Assembly (NCBI GenBank): GCA_016508695.1
Contig: VNKQ01000004.1
Span: forward strand, 496,001-560,000
Length of the DNA: 64,000 nt
Direction of reading: 5' to 3'
Source: Hyphodiscus hymeniophilus
Lineage: Eukaryota > Ascomycota > Leotiomycetes > Helotiales > Hyphodiscaceae
Shown here: in pieces, positions 1-10,778 of the stretch
Numbering within the stretch: position 1 is the first letter of the stretch
Layout: each line of letters opens with the position of its first letter
Notes under the pieces: model-generated
The model's input: only the letters and a program-made list of their open reading frames with translations
The model's database searches: none
What the model was told of the DNA's origin: nothing
Position numbers and translations under genes: made by a program

Positions 1-502
1 CCGAGGTTGCTTCCGACAAGGCTACCGGTCTCGCTGACCAGGCTGCTGGTGCTCTCCAACCTGGTATGTTCCCGATCCTAATTGTCATTATGGACAGATA
101 TTGACAAGACATCAGAGGGCGACAAGTCTATCACCCAGAAGGCGTCCGACTCCACTCGTAGCGGCGTTAATGATGCTCAAGACGGCGGTGCTTCCCTACT
201 TGACCAGGCCAAGGATACTGCTTCATCTGTTACCAACTCCGCGTCCGACACCACTCGCAGCGGCGTTGATGGTGCCCAAGATGGCGGTTCTTCTCTGCTT
301 GAGCAGGCCAAGGATACTGCTACGTCTGTCGTCAATACTGCCGGTGACTACTTGAACCTTGCAAGTAAGTCAATCTCAGACACCATCAACTCTGCATGTT
401 AGTACTTGCCCTACACATCTCTTCTTTCCAATGCTGACAGTTTCTCCAGCCGGCGCCACCAAGGACACCGCCAAGGATGCTGAGTCTAAGGCTCGGGAGT
501 AA
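1..502 (+). CDS. LEA-like repeat protein, 3' part
   Basis: The coding sequence enters from the left edge, so the start codon is missing. Exons are 1-63, 98-364 and 450-502, joined in phase 1 both times and ending at TAA. The protein is very rich in Ala, Ser, Asp, Gly, Thr and Lys and has no hydrophobic core. A segment of about 35 residues occurs twice, with the key stretch STRSGVNDAQDGGASLLDQA repeated with few changes, and each copy ends in an amphipathic QAKDTA(S/T)SV helix. This looks like a group-3 LEA or conidiation/stress hydrophilin, a class that protects proteins and membranes during drying. The family assignment is inferred from composition and repeat periodicity; no catalytic motif exists. 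Confidence 0.7.
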
Positions 503-1917
503 GCACCTCCTCGATACCCTTCCTTGGATTCTTGCGGATAGTGGACGGAAATATACTTCGTTGTGTTCGGGCTTTATGATGGACACTCTTATTTCTCCTT
601 GACGGCTTGACTTTTGCGATGGATACCATGGGCTTTTGCGGGTCTGGATGGTTTGCTTTTCTACACAGCATGGGTTATGGGATTACGATACTGCTGCCTA
701 CGGGTTAATGACAAAAAGTCATATCTGCCTCTGTTTTGACATGAATCCATGTGATTCGACATTCCCTCTCCTGCCATGTTACCGTCTCCATATTCATCTT
801 TATTTTTAACATGGAGAATGGGCAACATTCGTACCCTCGACCGCTTTTTTTTTTTCATCTATCATGTCCACCCAGTATACTTCAGTAAGTTAACTTCATT
901 TTATCTACCGCAACTCATATAACTATGTCCCATCTCCCACCGACTCAAAACCTCCTCATACTCCTATTCTCACCTCGGTAAAGCTCTTGGTAGCGTGACA
1001 CTATAATCACCATTTCAAAAGACTTCAACAATGCCTTCCCTAAGCATCCTTCCTCTTCCCTCCATCTCGGCCTCACCAGCCTCCTCATTATCACCCATAT
1101 AGACATCCAATCAGACCCAACAAACGGCAAATCTGACTCTCAAATCCCCATCGTCCGACGATTCTGCACGCATAAGAACTTTTAGAACGGCCTGAAATCA
1201 TTTCCGTGCGTGATTTTCCTCTCCAAGACAAGCCTCACAGGCTGCCGTGCTGAATAGTTTGTTCTTGCCTACTCTTCCTGGCTCTTAAAGTTCCTCTTCA
1301 TACCATTGGAAATCAGATCAAGCTCCATATTCGAAGCTTCCCTTGGAGAGGTCTTGGAGAGCTGGGGAGGTCTGGAATGAAGGATGGATGAGAGTGAGAT
1401 GTTGCGCCTTTCGTAGGAGCCTTGCTTGATGAAGCACGTGGTGAGGCGGAAGGAGGGCAGCGAGGCTTGAGAGGAAACTCGAGTTCGAGGACGGGATCGG
1501 GATCGGGATCGGGATCGGGATCGGGATCGGGGAATGGAATGCAGTGAGAGGCGAAGAGCTAGATGTTGTGGCGGAGCTAGGATGGGAGAGCGCAGGAGGA
1601 GGTGAATCGAGGCGTTAATGTTGTGGTTGCTGTTGATGATTGATGGGTGATGGATGATGACGGTTGCTCGCGTGTTCCGAGATGTGATAGGGGCCAACAG
1701 CTTCAGGCACTCGAGTACCGGTTCTCTGATGGTGTCTTCCAGAATCTTTTGATGAGAAAGCAAAGTGCATCCATGTGTCGGGAGTGTACTGCTTTGCTTC
1801 CCAGATTGTCGGTTGTACAACACAGCAGGACCATATTCTCGTCTTCGACTTCTACTTCCACTTCCAAACGCACCACTCAATCAAGGTCTCATCGTTCCAC
1901 TCCTTCTTTGGCAACTT
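503..1917. other. Intergenic region with hexamer and 66-bp repeats
   Basis: No gene model is supported here. The stretch holds a (GGGATC)n run at 1493-1532 and the downstream copy of a 66-bp duplication at 1848-1913. A 203-codon open frame on the minus strand (1269-1880) reads Ser-Arg repeats only because the hexamer run is translated. The 3' UTRs of the LEA-like gene and of the methyltransferase converge here. Confidence 0.6.
1493..1532. repeat. Hexanucleotide microsatellite (GGGATC)n
   Basis: About six and a half uninterrupted copies of GGGATC. It is probably a slippage-prone microsatellite, and it creates an artificial Ser-Arg repeat in the minus-strand translation. Confidence 0.9.
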
Positions 1918-1979
1918 CTACTTCCACTTCCAAACGCACCATTCAATCAAGGTCTCATCGTCCCACTCCTTCTTTGGCA
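1848..1979. repeat. 66-bp tandem duplication covering the methyltransferase C-terminus
   Basis: Two head-to-tail 66-bp copies, 1848-1913 and 1914-1979, differ at two positions. The upstream copy (in gene orientation, 1914-1979) encodes the last residues and the stop codon of the methyltransferase. The downstream copy lies after the stop and still reads in the same frame. One difference changes Asp to Asn and the other is a silent Glu codon change. Confidence 0.92.
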
Positions 1980-2772
1980 ACTCCTCCTTCCCCTCCTCCA
2001 CCAGCTCCATCCCAATTCCCTCTATCCTCTCCCACAGCTCTCGAATTTCCTCCAAGTAAGCTACTCTCACCGGATACGCCATGACAAGTCTCGAGTCCGG
2101 GCCTCTCCTCAGCCATTTGTCGATGACGTTGACCAGCATTTCTGGATGCGAATCATCGTATATAGTGTCTGCCGCCAGGATCACAGACGCTTGCTCGGAG
2201 ACGAGCTCGTCGGCATCCAGATTCCAAGGACTTGAGTTTTGCGAGCACGATGTGATGACGGAGGGTCTTTTCCAGTCGAGCGTCCCACACGAAGCACGTC
2301 CTCCAGTCGAGGAAAGTAAGTCCTTATTTAGCGCGATGTTCTTCTCCAGAGCCGGGACGATAGGCGAGAGATCCGTGAGCATCACATCCGCTTTCCAGGT
2401 GGCTGCGGCGGAGATCCCAACTAGGCCGGTACCTGCACCTAGCTCGAGGACGAGTCCCGGGCGGTTAATGGTCGAATCCATTGTGAGATTGCGGGCCTGG
2501 GCTGTGGAGACGAGGTGAGGAAGTTTGATGGTGTGTAGACGGCCGGCAAGGACTAGAGACGCACCCCAGGTTTCGAGGTGGAGATTGTCTGCTCGGATGT
2601 TGACATCGTCGTGTATCTGGATGGGGATCGTGGAGTGGGTTCCGGTCGGGACGAAGAAAGTGCGAGTCGAGGTCTGCATCTTGCTGAGAGTGACTCTTGA
2701 CGGATCTAAGAAAGGAGTACGATTGAGGAGGTTTGGTATATGAATAGGTAGATCTCGCACCCAAATCCTCAT
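1918..2772 (-). CDS. Family-16 protein-lysine methyltransferase (Rrg1/Efm2-like)
   Basis: A 284-residue class I SAM-dependent methyltransferase of the METTL/Methyltransf_16 family. The SAM motif I LELGAGTGLVGISAA is intact, followed by an acidic loop DLSPI and the family post-motif AADTIYDD. An upstream LETWGAS matches the WxA/G signature of these enzymes. Known members methylate lysines on translation factors and other proteins in the cytosol. The C-terminal WCVWKWK is typical of fungal Rrg1/Efm2-like proteins. I chose the ATG at 2772 (MRIWVRDLPIH) because conserved-looking sequence begins there; an in-frame ATG at 2922 would add 50 residues. No intron is needed. The last 66 bp are tandemly duplicated past the stop. 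The substrate cannot be told from sequence. Confidence 0.8.
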   Translation of the reverse strand: MRIWVRDLPIHIPNLLNRTPFLDPSRVTLSKMQTSTRTFFVPTGTHSTIPIQIHDDVNIRADNLHLETWGASLVLAGRLHTIKLPHLVSTAQARNLTMDSTINRPGLVLELGAGTGLVGISAAATWKADVMLTDLSPIVPALEKNIALNKDLLSSTGGRASCGTLDWKRPSVITSCSQNSSPWNLDADELVSEQASVILAADTIYDDSHPEMLVNVIDKWLRRGPDSRLVMAYPVRVAYLEEIRELWERIEGIGMELVEEGKEELPKKEWDDETLIEWCVWKWK

Positions 2773-3826
2773 AAAAGCACAGGCATCCTGAGGATTTGGC
2801 TTGCAAAAAGGTGCGAAATGTGTGGTCTTATTCCATGATCTGACTTCAGAGTGAGAATGACTCTGATGTGCTTCCGTGCCACGAATTGTTTCTCTGATAG
2901 CGTAGCTACTAAAACCCTTCAAGGTAGCACAAGTACAGAGCGAGTGGACACAGGAAATATTTTCAGAGGCAAAACTGTTGGTGGAGTTGACTTTTAGTCA
3001 AGCCACCAGACCGAAGCGAGACTCCCAGCTACACCGCTCCATCAAAAATTATAGACAAAATTAATCATTTATAAGAACAAAAAAGACAAGGACAAGTATT
3101 TAAATGCGAAAAAGGAAAAAGAAAATAGCTCGGGCTTTTAGTACTCGTATGTCAAAAGTCTAAATACCTTAGGTATGTTCTTACCTCGACTGGCTTGCAT
3201 TTGCTCCTTGTGGACCTTGCCACAGTCCTTATGCTCCAAGCTCCACATTAGACTCGGAATGCATCTGAAAGTCAAAACAAAAGAATTCACCAGGCCAGAC
3301 TTGATCCGCAGCTATCTTCGTGGGACCTTGAGAGCCGCTGACGTACGAAGGCTGTAGGCTCTTTCTTGAGTTGAATGAATTCCTGTCACTCTAGAACAGA
3401 AGAGGAGTTGCCCAAAATGGAGCGTCTAGACGCTGGTCACGTGAAAGCCTTTGGCGTTGAATCCTCTCGTCATCTAAACAGCTCCCCTCTCAACATCCTG
3501 CCATCGACGTTCTATTTCAAGTGAATTCCCTGTCAATAAATACCCGGTTCTGGCTCCACTTTTGAGAGTTTGAGAGTTGCCAATAGATCATAGTTAAGAA
3601 GAATGTTGCCTGATTCAAGCACGGGACGGCATTTATCTTCAAGTCCGCTCCCGGCCGCGGCGAGGAGTACATAATGATTCTATCAAAAGGGGCGGGCTTT
3701 CCATATATTCCTCATCGCCGGACATACTTCTAGAGGTTGCCACGCGATATTTATTTGTTAATTCCGACGGTTACAACTATCCCGGCTGGGGCGTTCGGGA
3801 GTTCGATACGTAGGTACGCTGGTATC
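2773..3826. other. Intergenic region upstream of the Zn2Cys6 gene
   Basis: About 1 kb between the start codons of two diverging genes. The DNA from 3050 to 3160 is AT-rich and purine-rich. I see no coding model; it should hold both promoters. Confidence 0.5.
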
Positions 3827-6146
3827 ATGCAGTCCCCCGATTCTACCGTGGCAGCTTCAAGTACTGGTATTGGTGGTATAACTTCTCGAGCCTGCCAAAA
3901 TTGCGCACGAGCCAAGGCCAAATGTGTTTCCCAATCGAACGAACAACAGTGCTCGAGGTAGGGGTTCTAACATCTATCCCATGATCTTCAGCTGACAAAT
4001 CCAAAGATGCTTGAGACTGAAGAAAGAGTGCATAGTTGTACCAAAAACTACAAGGAAGAGGAGGTCACCAAATACGGCAAAGTAGGTTACTTGACACGAT
4101 CCGTTTGCCGTTGTGTACTGATACTGGGAAGGAATACAGCGCAATTAGAGGAGAAGATCGAAAGTCTCGTTACTTTGCTCTCTTCAACGCCGACAACTTT
4201 ACCAGTCCACCTCAACGCCGAAAAGCAACCCATTCTCGCCTCACACGCTCAAATCACTCGAGAGCAAGATTTGAGAAGAATAGGGCACCAGCCAACCTTC
4301 TCCTGGTGAGTGCTTTCGGTACAGACCTTCCTAACTTTAGATCCAGACACCCGTTTAGAGACGGCAAGAAATCTCCATAAAGAACTCATAGCTCCTGATT
4401 AGACACTACTGACTGCAATAATTTGCGGACAGGATTCCGGAACCACCTCTCAGTACCTTCAGGAACCCGCCATTGTGGAATCCCCCACTCTCCTGCAGAC
4501 AACAATGCACGACGACCCCCTACTCTATAGCTACGCCAGCATCCACTGTTTCAGAGCCCATCTCAGCTCCTAGCATTAACCTTCAGGTCAACAATGCTGA
4601 TCGTCTGTTGCAAATATATCGAGAATGTTTTGAAGTTGACTTCCCTTTCATCATCATACCTGCTGCTATCAGTGCAGAAGAATTGAAGGCCACGAGGCCA
4701 TGGGTAGCGATTACCGTGAATATGGTGGCTCTTCAACAGAATCGCGTTCAACAGTTGGCACTGTCAAAGCAGCTACTCATGGAATTTGCAGCGACGCTCC
4801 TGATACGATGTGAGAAAAGCTTGGATCTGCTGGAAAGTCTGATTCTCTATAATGTTTGGTAAGTTAACATCTAATAACCCTCTCCTGTTATATTTGTTGT
4901 CACTAGTTTTCTGCTAATTTTTCCGCAGGCAATACTACTATACACCTGAGAACCCTCACAGCCAAAGTACCGCAGTAATGCAACTCGCCATATCTGTAGT
5001 ATATGACCTCGGGTTACACAAGCCTTTCCGAGAGAATGAAGGCCCAGGTATGATGCCTGAATCATCCGCGCTGGCCGCCGACAATACAAAAGAACTCAAG
5101 CGTTCCTCCGAGGAGCGGAGAGCCTATCTCTCCACGTTCATCATCAGCTCATCGTACGTCCCTCATATCATATTCCCAGCTCTTTTCCGTCAGCTGATCG
5201 ATGAAATAGACTATCGAGTTGCATGAAAAAGATGGATGGCTTAGATCATAACCCGTATCTTGACTACACCTGCCAATTTCTCTTCGAAGCGGCAGAATAC
5301 CAGTCCGATCTGATCCTTGTCTTCATGGCCAGAACTCAAGCTCTCGTTGCGTCGATGAATCGAGCCCTACAGTATAATCTGGTTGCCGGATCAGTCGATA
5401 TCAAAGCCCCTCTTTCAATGCAGGCAAAATCAGCCAAGGCTGACTTACAAAGCTACCTGATGGCACTCCCATCTAATATTCAAGAACACGGTAGGTTCCT
5501 TTCCTCGCCTCGTCTAAATATACCTCCCAAGTGACTCATTGCCCTTCCAGATCTTGTCCGTAGAACCTACCACAACGCCGAGGTATTTTTCTATGAACCA
5601 TGTCTTCACCGATCATCCTTTCTTTCGAATCAAAATTCTCAACGCCTCGACATGCTCTGGGCTTGTACCATTGCAGCCAAGTCGATCCTCGATAACTTCC
5701 TCTCCCTTCCAATATCTTTATGTAACTCAATGTCTATCATCACAATCGCACAGGTGGGATTTGCAATATCAACAGCGTTCAAGCTCTCTTTTATCGAGAT
5801 TCCGGGCTGGGATCTAGGACAAGTCCGAGAAACGCTCAACTTTCCTGAGTTTTCTGCCCAAGTCATCAGTCATTTCGTACAAGCAGGCGCTCAAATCGAC
5901 AATTGTCAAGCAGTTCCAGTGAAACGCAGTTTTTGTACTGGCGGCTCTCTAGCGTTGAGAAGAATCAAAGCTTCGTACGAGGCAAAAGTTGCCGCTGAAG
6001 GTGCGAAAGGGCAGCAAGAAGAGCAAACAGCGTTGCCGGGTATTGATGAGATTCCCGCTGGAGGGAAGATTGATTATTTCGATGATACATATCTCATGTC
6101 CGATTGGCCATGGGAGGGTATCATGGACGAATTCATGCAGGAGTAG
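3827..6146 (+). CDS. Zn2Cys6 fungal transcription factor, candidate sugar-locus regulator
   Basis: Seven exons: 3827-3957, 4007-4081, 4132-4305, 4433-4858, 4929-5153, 5210-5490 and 5551-6146, all phase-consistent, giving 635 residues. The N-terminal binuclear zinc cluster has six cysteines spaced C-x2-C-x6-C-x8-C-x2-C-x6-C and is completed only by splicing exon 1 to exon 2. A basic linker (KTTRKRR) and a short coiled coil (QLEEKIESLVTLL) follow, the usual DNA-binding and dimerisation order. The middle carries the fungal TF homology region (IYRECFEVDFPF, DLGLHKP, ERRAYLSTFIISS, EYQSDL). The acidic, aromatic C-terminus (DYFDDTYLMSDWPWEGIMDEF) could be an activation domain. It lies in a block with an alpha-glucoside transporter and a GH13 enzyme, so it may control them; that link is inference. 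Intron 3 (4306-4432) is long and could hide a small exon. Confidence 0.88.
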
Positions 6147-6502
6147 GAGTAGATGGGGGCGCCGCACCCACTCGACATCACTTCTCCACTCCGACAGATG
6201 CCAGCAATACGACAAAAGTATCACATCAATGAGATTGATGTGAGATTGATGTGATACGGGAGTGTTAGGGACATATCAGACGTGTCACGTGAAGACTTTG
6301 GTCACCCCCTGCTTTGAGTTCCGCGTCGCGTCATTCGTCGACGTCATATGTTTACTCGTATCCCATCTCTGTTTATTCCCATCTCTCAAACCTGGAACTT
6401 CCCAGCTAAACCATCACTTCCACAACATCGAAACACCGAATTACCGAATCCTCACAATGGCAAAAACACAATCCTGCAGAACAAACGCCCCGACAGCACG
6501 CA
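6147..6502. other. Intergenic region with 13-bp inverted repeat
   Basis: The 3' flank of the Zn2Cys6 gene and 5' flank of the 2EXR gene. It contains a perfect inverted repeat near 6218-6257. A 22-codon frame beginning at 6457 ends before the 2EXR start and could be an upstream ORF. Confidence 0.5.
6218..6257. repeat. Perfect 13-bp inverted repeat with 14-bp loop
   Basis: GTATCACATCAAT at 6218-6230 pairs exactly with ATTGATGTGATAC at 6245-6257. The loop itself contains another ATTGATGTGA. It lies 70 bp after the stop of the Zn2Cys6 gene, so in RNA it would form a stem in the 3' UTR. A palindromic binding site is the alternative. Confidence 0.8.
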
Positions 6503-7273
6503 ATGCGAACGAGACAACAGACTAGAACCCGAGGGGCCTTCGAGCTCTTTCCCAAGCTCCCCGTCGAGCTTCGCCGCACAATCTGGCACCTCACAGTACG
6601 ACCACACATCCTCCCATCTCAGCCAAATACCGAAATGCAAGTGTGCCGCGAGGCCCGCGAATTCCTCCTCGAGATCTACAAGCCGTGCTTCCAACCCTCC
6701 TTTGCTAGCATCTTTGTTTATCCCATCAGTCTTCTTGCGAACTTCGACCTGGATACCTTCTTTCTAGACCCATGGATCAAGGGAGACTCTACCAAATATC
6801 GCAGTGGATTTTATGATCCGTTTTTCTCCAATCCTCCCATCGAGTCGTATTTGTCCGACTGGAAGGATCTTTTCGTGCCTGACGCAGTGGGAAAGCTGAA
6901 GCATTTGGCGATGGAGGATATTGACTGGGTGGACGTTTATTGGGCGGATTTGCACCCGGAACAAGAAACTGCCATGTCTAAATTGGGGAGAGATGCCAAA
7001 ACGAATCTTGCGGAGTTTCATTCGTTGGAGACGTTGAGCATGGTTATTGTGCCTTCTCCTGAATATGGTTATGAAGAGGATGAATTCAGCGACCTGGAAC
7101 CCCATAACTGGATGGAAGTCGGGTTTGATGAGAGGAGATTGGTGGAGTCGGAAAGTATGGATGATGAGAGTGACGTTATGATGGAACAGACAATAGGACT
7201 GTTCAACAAGTGGGAGCATGACGGGGCGGGCTGGAAGGCGCCTAAGGTGCAGCTTGCGCGGATAGTCCGGTGA
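6503..7273 (+). CDS. 2EXR domain protein
   Basis: A single-exon gene of 256 residues. The N-terminal motif FELFPKLPVELRRTIWHLTV at residues 13-32 is the signature of the fungal 2EXR family, named for its paired ExR motifs, and is followed by QVCREAREFLLEIYKPCF. The rest is acidic with no transmembrane segment. The molecular function of 2EXR proteins is unknown; the family is abundant in Pezizomycotina and often sits in variable regions. It lies between the Zn2Cys6 gene and the sugar transporter, but nothing in it suggests a sugar role. The first ATG of the transcript may be at 6457, giving a short upstream ORF, and I chose 6503 because it opens the domain frame. Confidence 0.82.
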   Translation: MRTRQQTRTRGAFELFPKLPVELRRTIWHLTVRPHILPSQPNTEMQVCREAREFLLEIYKPCFQPSFASIFVYPISLLANFDLDTFFLDPWIKGDSTKYRSGFYDPFFSNPPIESYLSDWKDLFVPDAVGKLKHLAMEDIDWVDVYWADLHPEQETAMSKLGRDAKTNLAEFHSLETLSMVIVPSPEYGYEEDEFSDLEPHNWMEVGFDERRLVESESMDDESDVMMEQTIGLFNKWEHDGAGWKAPKVQLARIVR

Positions 7274-7459
7274 ATTCCTTTTTGCGAGGTGAAAGGGATT
7301 GCGGCACAGGAGAAATGAATCGCACAATGTAATATAGTCCAATAGATATCTTATCTTCTTTCATCTGTACAGTGCGTCGTAAGTCATGATGCATCCAACG
7401 CTCTAGCAGATGCTCTCAAAAGCAACTCATACGGCTCTGACCTCTCTTCTCTTCCAGAA

Positions 7460-9291
7460 TTAGTAGTCCTTATGGGAACCAGACGTGTTAAACTTCTCAA
7501 TTTCGTTCGTAATTACCTCCATGTGATCACTACTGAATTGGTCGACCTGGGTGGTAGCGAATTTTCTGGCCGAGACCTTGTTCTCAAACAGAACATCAAG
7601 CTCACCATAAGTGCGCCCCTTTGGCTCTGGAAGACGGAAGTAGGTCCAGACCCAGCAGAGGAAGCAGACACCAGCCCAGAAGAACCCCGCCTTCGCGCCC
7701 CAATCCCAAGCACTGACCGAAAGCATGTTTGGCGTCAGCTCGTTGTTGATGAGGCCGGCCATGTTGTAGAAGTTTCTGGCGAGCACGATCGACTTGGCCT
7801 TCAAGCGAGTGGAGGACATCTCGGCGACGAGAGAGTAGCAGACGGGACCAATCGTGAGATCATACACGAATGTGTAAATCAGGATGCAGGCGCCGACGGC
7901 CCAGCCGAGAGGTCCGTTCTCCACCAGCTGTGGCACGCCAAGGCCACCGACGACGAGCAGGAGGACGGTGAGGATGGCGAGACCCCAGCAGTAGAGTGTT
8001 CGACGACCCACCCAATTCATCAGCCACCACGAAGCCATGGTTCCGACGGCACCCAAGGCGTATTGTCCTATGCCCATATCGAAGGCTCCTTGAGTGGTGA
8101 GGCCGGCTCGCTCGAAGAAAAAGATTGAGAACCCCATTAGTCCGGAGCCGCAGAATGTTTGGATGACCCAAACCAGGGAGACGATCTCAGTACGGCGGAG
8201 ATCAACACCCTTGAAACATTGCAAGTAGGAGGTGGAAGAGGCAACCTGGTTCTCAAGCTCGTTGGTGTGTACCATCATAGCGACTGTGTCGTCGACGTTG
8301 AAATCAGCTGCATGGGCGTGTTCAGCAGAGGTCAACTTTCGAAGCGCAGTCTTGGCAGCCTCGATTTTACCCTTGCGGACGTACCACCAAGGGGATTCTG
8401 GAGCGAAAAGAACGCCGATCAAGAGGGGGCCTGGCCACATCCACTGGATTGCCTGTTAGGGAATGTCAGCAGGTTGCACTCCGAAACCAGGATTACGGGG
8501 AGCCTACGAAAGGAATACGATATGCCCATTCATCGGTTCGTTTAAGGAAAGAGGTCAAGACACCGGTGGCGATCAATTGACCAAAGACCCAGCAAAGATT
8601 GACGTAGGTAGTGATATAGGCACGAAGAGCAACGGGGCATACTTCAGAAGCATAGGCGGTTGTCATCGTTCTGTTCAGACGCTTGATCAGCAATTGGTAG
8701 GGTGCATCGAGGTATGGAGTGAACTTACTGGAACACACCCCATGGGATACCTTGCAGAATATCACCAATGAGTAGAGTCTCAATGTTCTGGGCAAAAAAT
8801 GGAATGAAAATGAAGGCAATCATCATGGAGAGCGAAGCCATCATGGTATAGCAATATCCGATCTTGTCGACAATGGAACCGGCAGCGTAGAGACCGAGGA
8901 TCTCTCCCACAAGGGCACCATCAGAAAGTCCGGTCTGCCACTTGGCGGGAATCTGATATCCAACCTTTTCGTTAACGTAGGTTCCGTACTTCTTCTGGAA
9001 AGGAGGAAAGGCGTAGAAGGCTCCGATCAAGGCGGTGTCATATCCTTCCATCACAATGGCAGTGGAGAAGAGGATGGAGAACCCCACGGCTTTCTTGTAG
9101 AGGTTGAAAGCTTGTCTCAACCTCATGGTCTTCTCCGAATTGGTAGCAGCCTTGGCTTCGACAGTGAGGATACCGATGTTTGGATCGGCGACTGACATTT
9201 TCCTCATGTGTGTATCCGTGACTCGCAGCACATTGTCGTGTCGGTCGACATTGGTGATGTGAGCCACGATAGAGTTATTGCGGGATGCCAT
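7460..9291 (-). CDS. MFS sugar transporter, maltose/alpha-glucoside permease type
   Basis: Three exons on the minus strand: 9291-8729, 8670-8508 and 8452-7460, phase-consistent, 572 residues. It is a sugar-porter MFS protein of twelve predicted transmembrane segments. Landmarks include EGYDTALIGAFYAFPPFQKK in the first helix and loop, TAYASEVCPVALRAYITTY between helices 4 and 5, PESPWWYVRKGK in the central loop, NWVGRRTLYCWG, and PEPKGRTYGELDVLFE before the C-terminus. The FYAFPPFQKKYG and APESPWW signatures are those of fungal maltose/alpha-glucoside H+ symporters (Mal31, Agt1 and relatives). The start ATG at 9291 gives MASRNNS and a soluble N-terminus of about 60 residues. It diverges from the GH13 gene across a shared 1.5-kb region, the arrangement of MAL loci. 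The transported sugar is inferred. Confidence 0.92.
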
Positions 9292-9657
9292 GTTGAAGGA
9301 CCGATTGAATGAAGAAATTGAGAACGAAAGAATATTTTCAAGCAGCCAGAGCTGGCCAGCGTTGGAAGAGGTCCGATGAGGATGTGGTGCAACATTCAAA
9401 GAGATGCTGGGTCCTTATATGGGTATCGTCCTTGATACCATATACTGAGGAACCGTGTGAAGATGCTGGAATAGTCCAGGGTCGCGATCAGGAGAGAGGA
9501 CTAGCCAAGAGCAGTCAGTGGCGGACCAGCCGAAGAGTATCTTGTAGCATAACCTCTCCCCATTGACTGGAGAAGCTGGTGGAGTTGACGCTCTTTAGAA
9601 AGCTAGTCAGCAGGAGCTTTGGGTGATGGGTGATGAGTATTGGGGATCATTGGGGGA

Positions 9658-9687
9658 AAAGAGAGAAAGAGAGAGAGAGTGAGTGAG
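9658..9687. repeat. GA-rich microsatellite
   Basis: A purine run of GAGA and GTGA units in the transporter promoter, about 370 bp before its start codon. Such CT/GA tracts are common in fungal promoters. Confidence 0.75.
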
Positions 9688-9921
9688 ACCGAACGAAGGC
9701 CCGGAGCGCGAGCTACAGCAAGAGCCTTAGCTGCAAGGCTGGAAGAGGGATAGGGAGAAGAAGAGAGAGAAGTCTGGGGTAGTTACAACTTACTAGTCCA
9801 ATCCAGCTTAATGCTCTTCTAGTTTGCGGCTTTCGCAGAGACTAATAAGATATCTAAACAACCTGATCCCCCACAATCGAGAGAGTTTAGACTTTAGACT
9901 TTAATACCTTCTCCATTACCA

Positions 9922-9937
9922 CGGCAAAATACAGCCG
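9922..9937. promoter_or_regulatory. Candidate Zn2Cys6 palindromic site CGG-N10-CCG
   Basis: An inverted pair of CGG triplets with a 10-bp spacer lies in the divergent promoter. Everted, direct or inverted CGG pairs are the classic targets of binuclear zinc-cluster dimers. One such match is expected by chance in a region this size, so the support is weak. Confidence 0.25.
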
Positions 9938-10644
9938 CAGTGCTCTTATTTAATCCGACAGTCAAGGTTTCTTAATCTTGAATCCTATCTGCGTTCTCGA
10001 CCACATGCCTGAAATGTTTGGCAGCATCCTCGTGCTTAGTCCGAGGTGTTTTCTGCTGACACGGCATAAACGAGTTGATGGGCGCTGCGCTCTCCGTATC
10101 TCTGCCGTCCGCCAAAATTCTGGATCCATCTCCAGCCAAAACCACAAAGCCACCAACTCGTGGTACGATGGTGGAACGCCACTCGGGCTTAGGGTTTTGT
10201 GTTGGCCTGAATACAAAATCAGGCTGCATCTCGTGCATCGCATAGAGTATCTCCCTCCCTTGTCACTCGCTGTTATTTGCGCCGCTATTTTCGGTACTTT
10301 TCTGCTTTCCACTCAAACTCACCCAGCAGCGGAGGTATGTTTTTCCGACGCTGCGAATTGAAGAGCGAGCTCAGGCGAGCAGAGCAATTCACTCGGTGGC
10401 GTGACTTGGCTTGATTTTAAGTTGAATCGAACACGAGTGATCGCGCTGGTGAGGTGTGGCTGTCACTCGACTGGCACGAGTGAGCATGAGCAGGACATTT
10501 GAAGTGTCCAGCTCAGCAGATTCGGATATCACTGTTGTTTGTACGAAACAGTGGAGAGAGATAGAGATCGCTGATATGCGCTGTGCATTTCCTGTGGTGC
10601 GACCGACGACAATCAGCATCATCAAGGCCCACAATTATCCACTG

Positions 10645-10659
10645 CGGCGAAAACATCGG
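10645..10659 (+). promoter_or_regulatory. Candidate MAL-activator-type site CGG-N9-CGG
   Basis: A direct repeat of CGG with a 9-bp spacer sits 120 bp before the GH13 start codon. Yeast MAL activators are known to recognise GC-type half-sites in direct repeat with a 9-bp spacing. Position and spacing fit the proposed regulation, but chance occurrence is quite possible. Confidence 0.3.
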
Positions 10660-10778
10660 GCAGTTCGATAAGGAGTTGAGTTGAGCATAAAGTAACGACA
10701 CCTCAACGTTTCTACACTTCCAACTTTTTTTCTGTTAGACTTTTAAGTACCTCTTTTTAATTCTCTATCATATCCACA

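Larger units (their letters stand above)
9292..10778. other. Divergent promoter region of transporter and GH13 gene
   Basis: The 1.5 kb between the two start codons is presumably a bidirectional regulatory region. It holds a GA-rich microsatellite around 9658-9687 and several CGG half-sites of the kind bound by Zn2Cys6 factors. These include CGG-N5-CCG at 9522-9532, CGG-N10-CCG at 9922-9937 and CGG-N9-CGG at 10645-10659. No coding model is convincing. Confidence 0.6.

Noticed and set aside
1269..1880. 203-codon minus-strand ORF with Ser-Arg repeats
   Set aside because: The Ser-Arg run is a translated GGGATC microsatellite, the rest has no family feature, and it overlaps the duplicated tail of the methyltransferase gene.
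7472..8128. 218-codon plus-strand ORF
   Set aside because: It is antisense to the third exon of the sugar transporter and reads a mirror of its codons.
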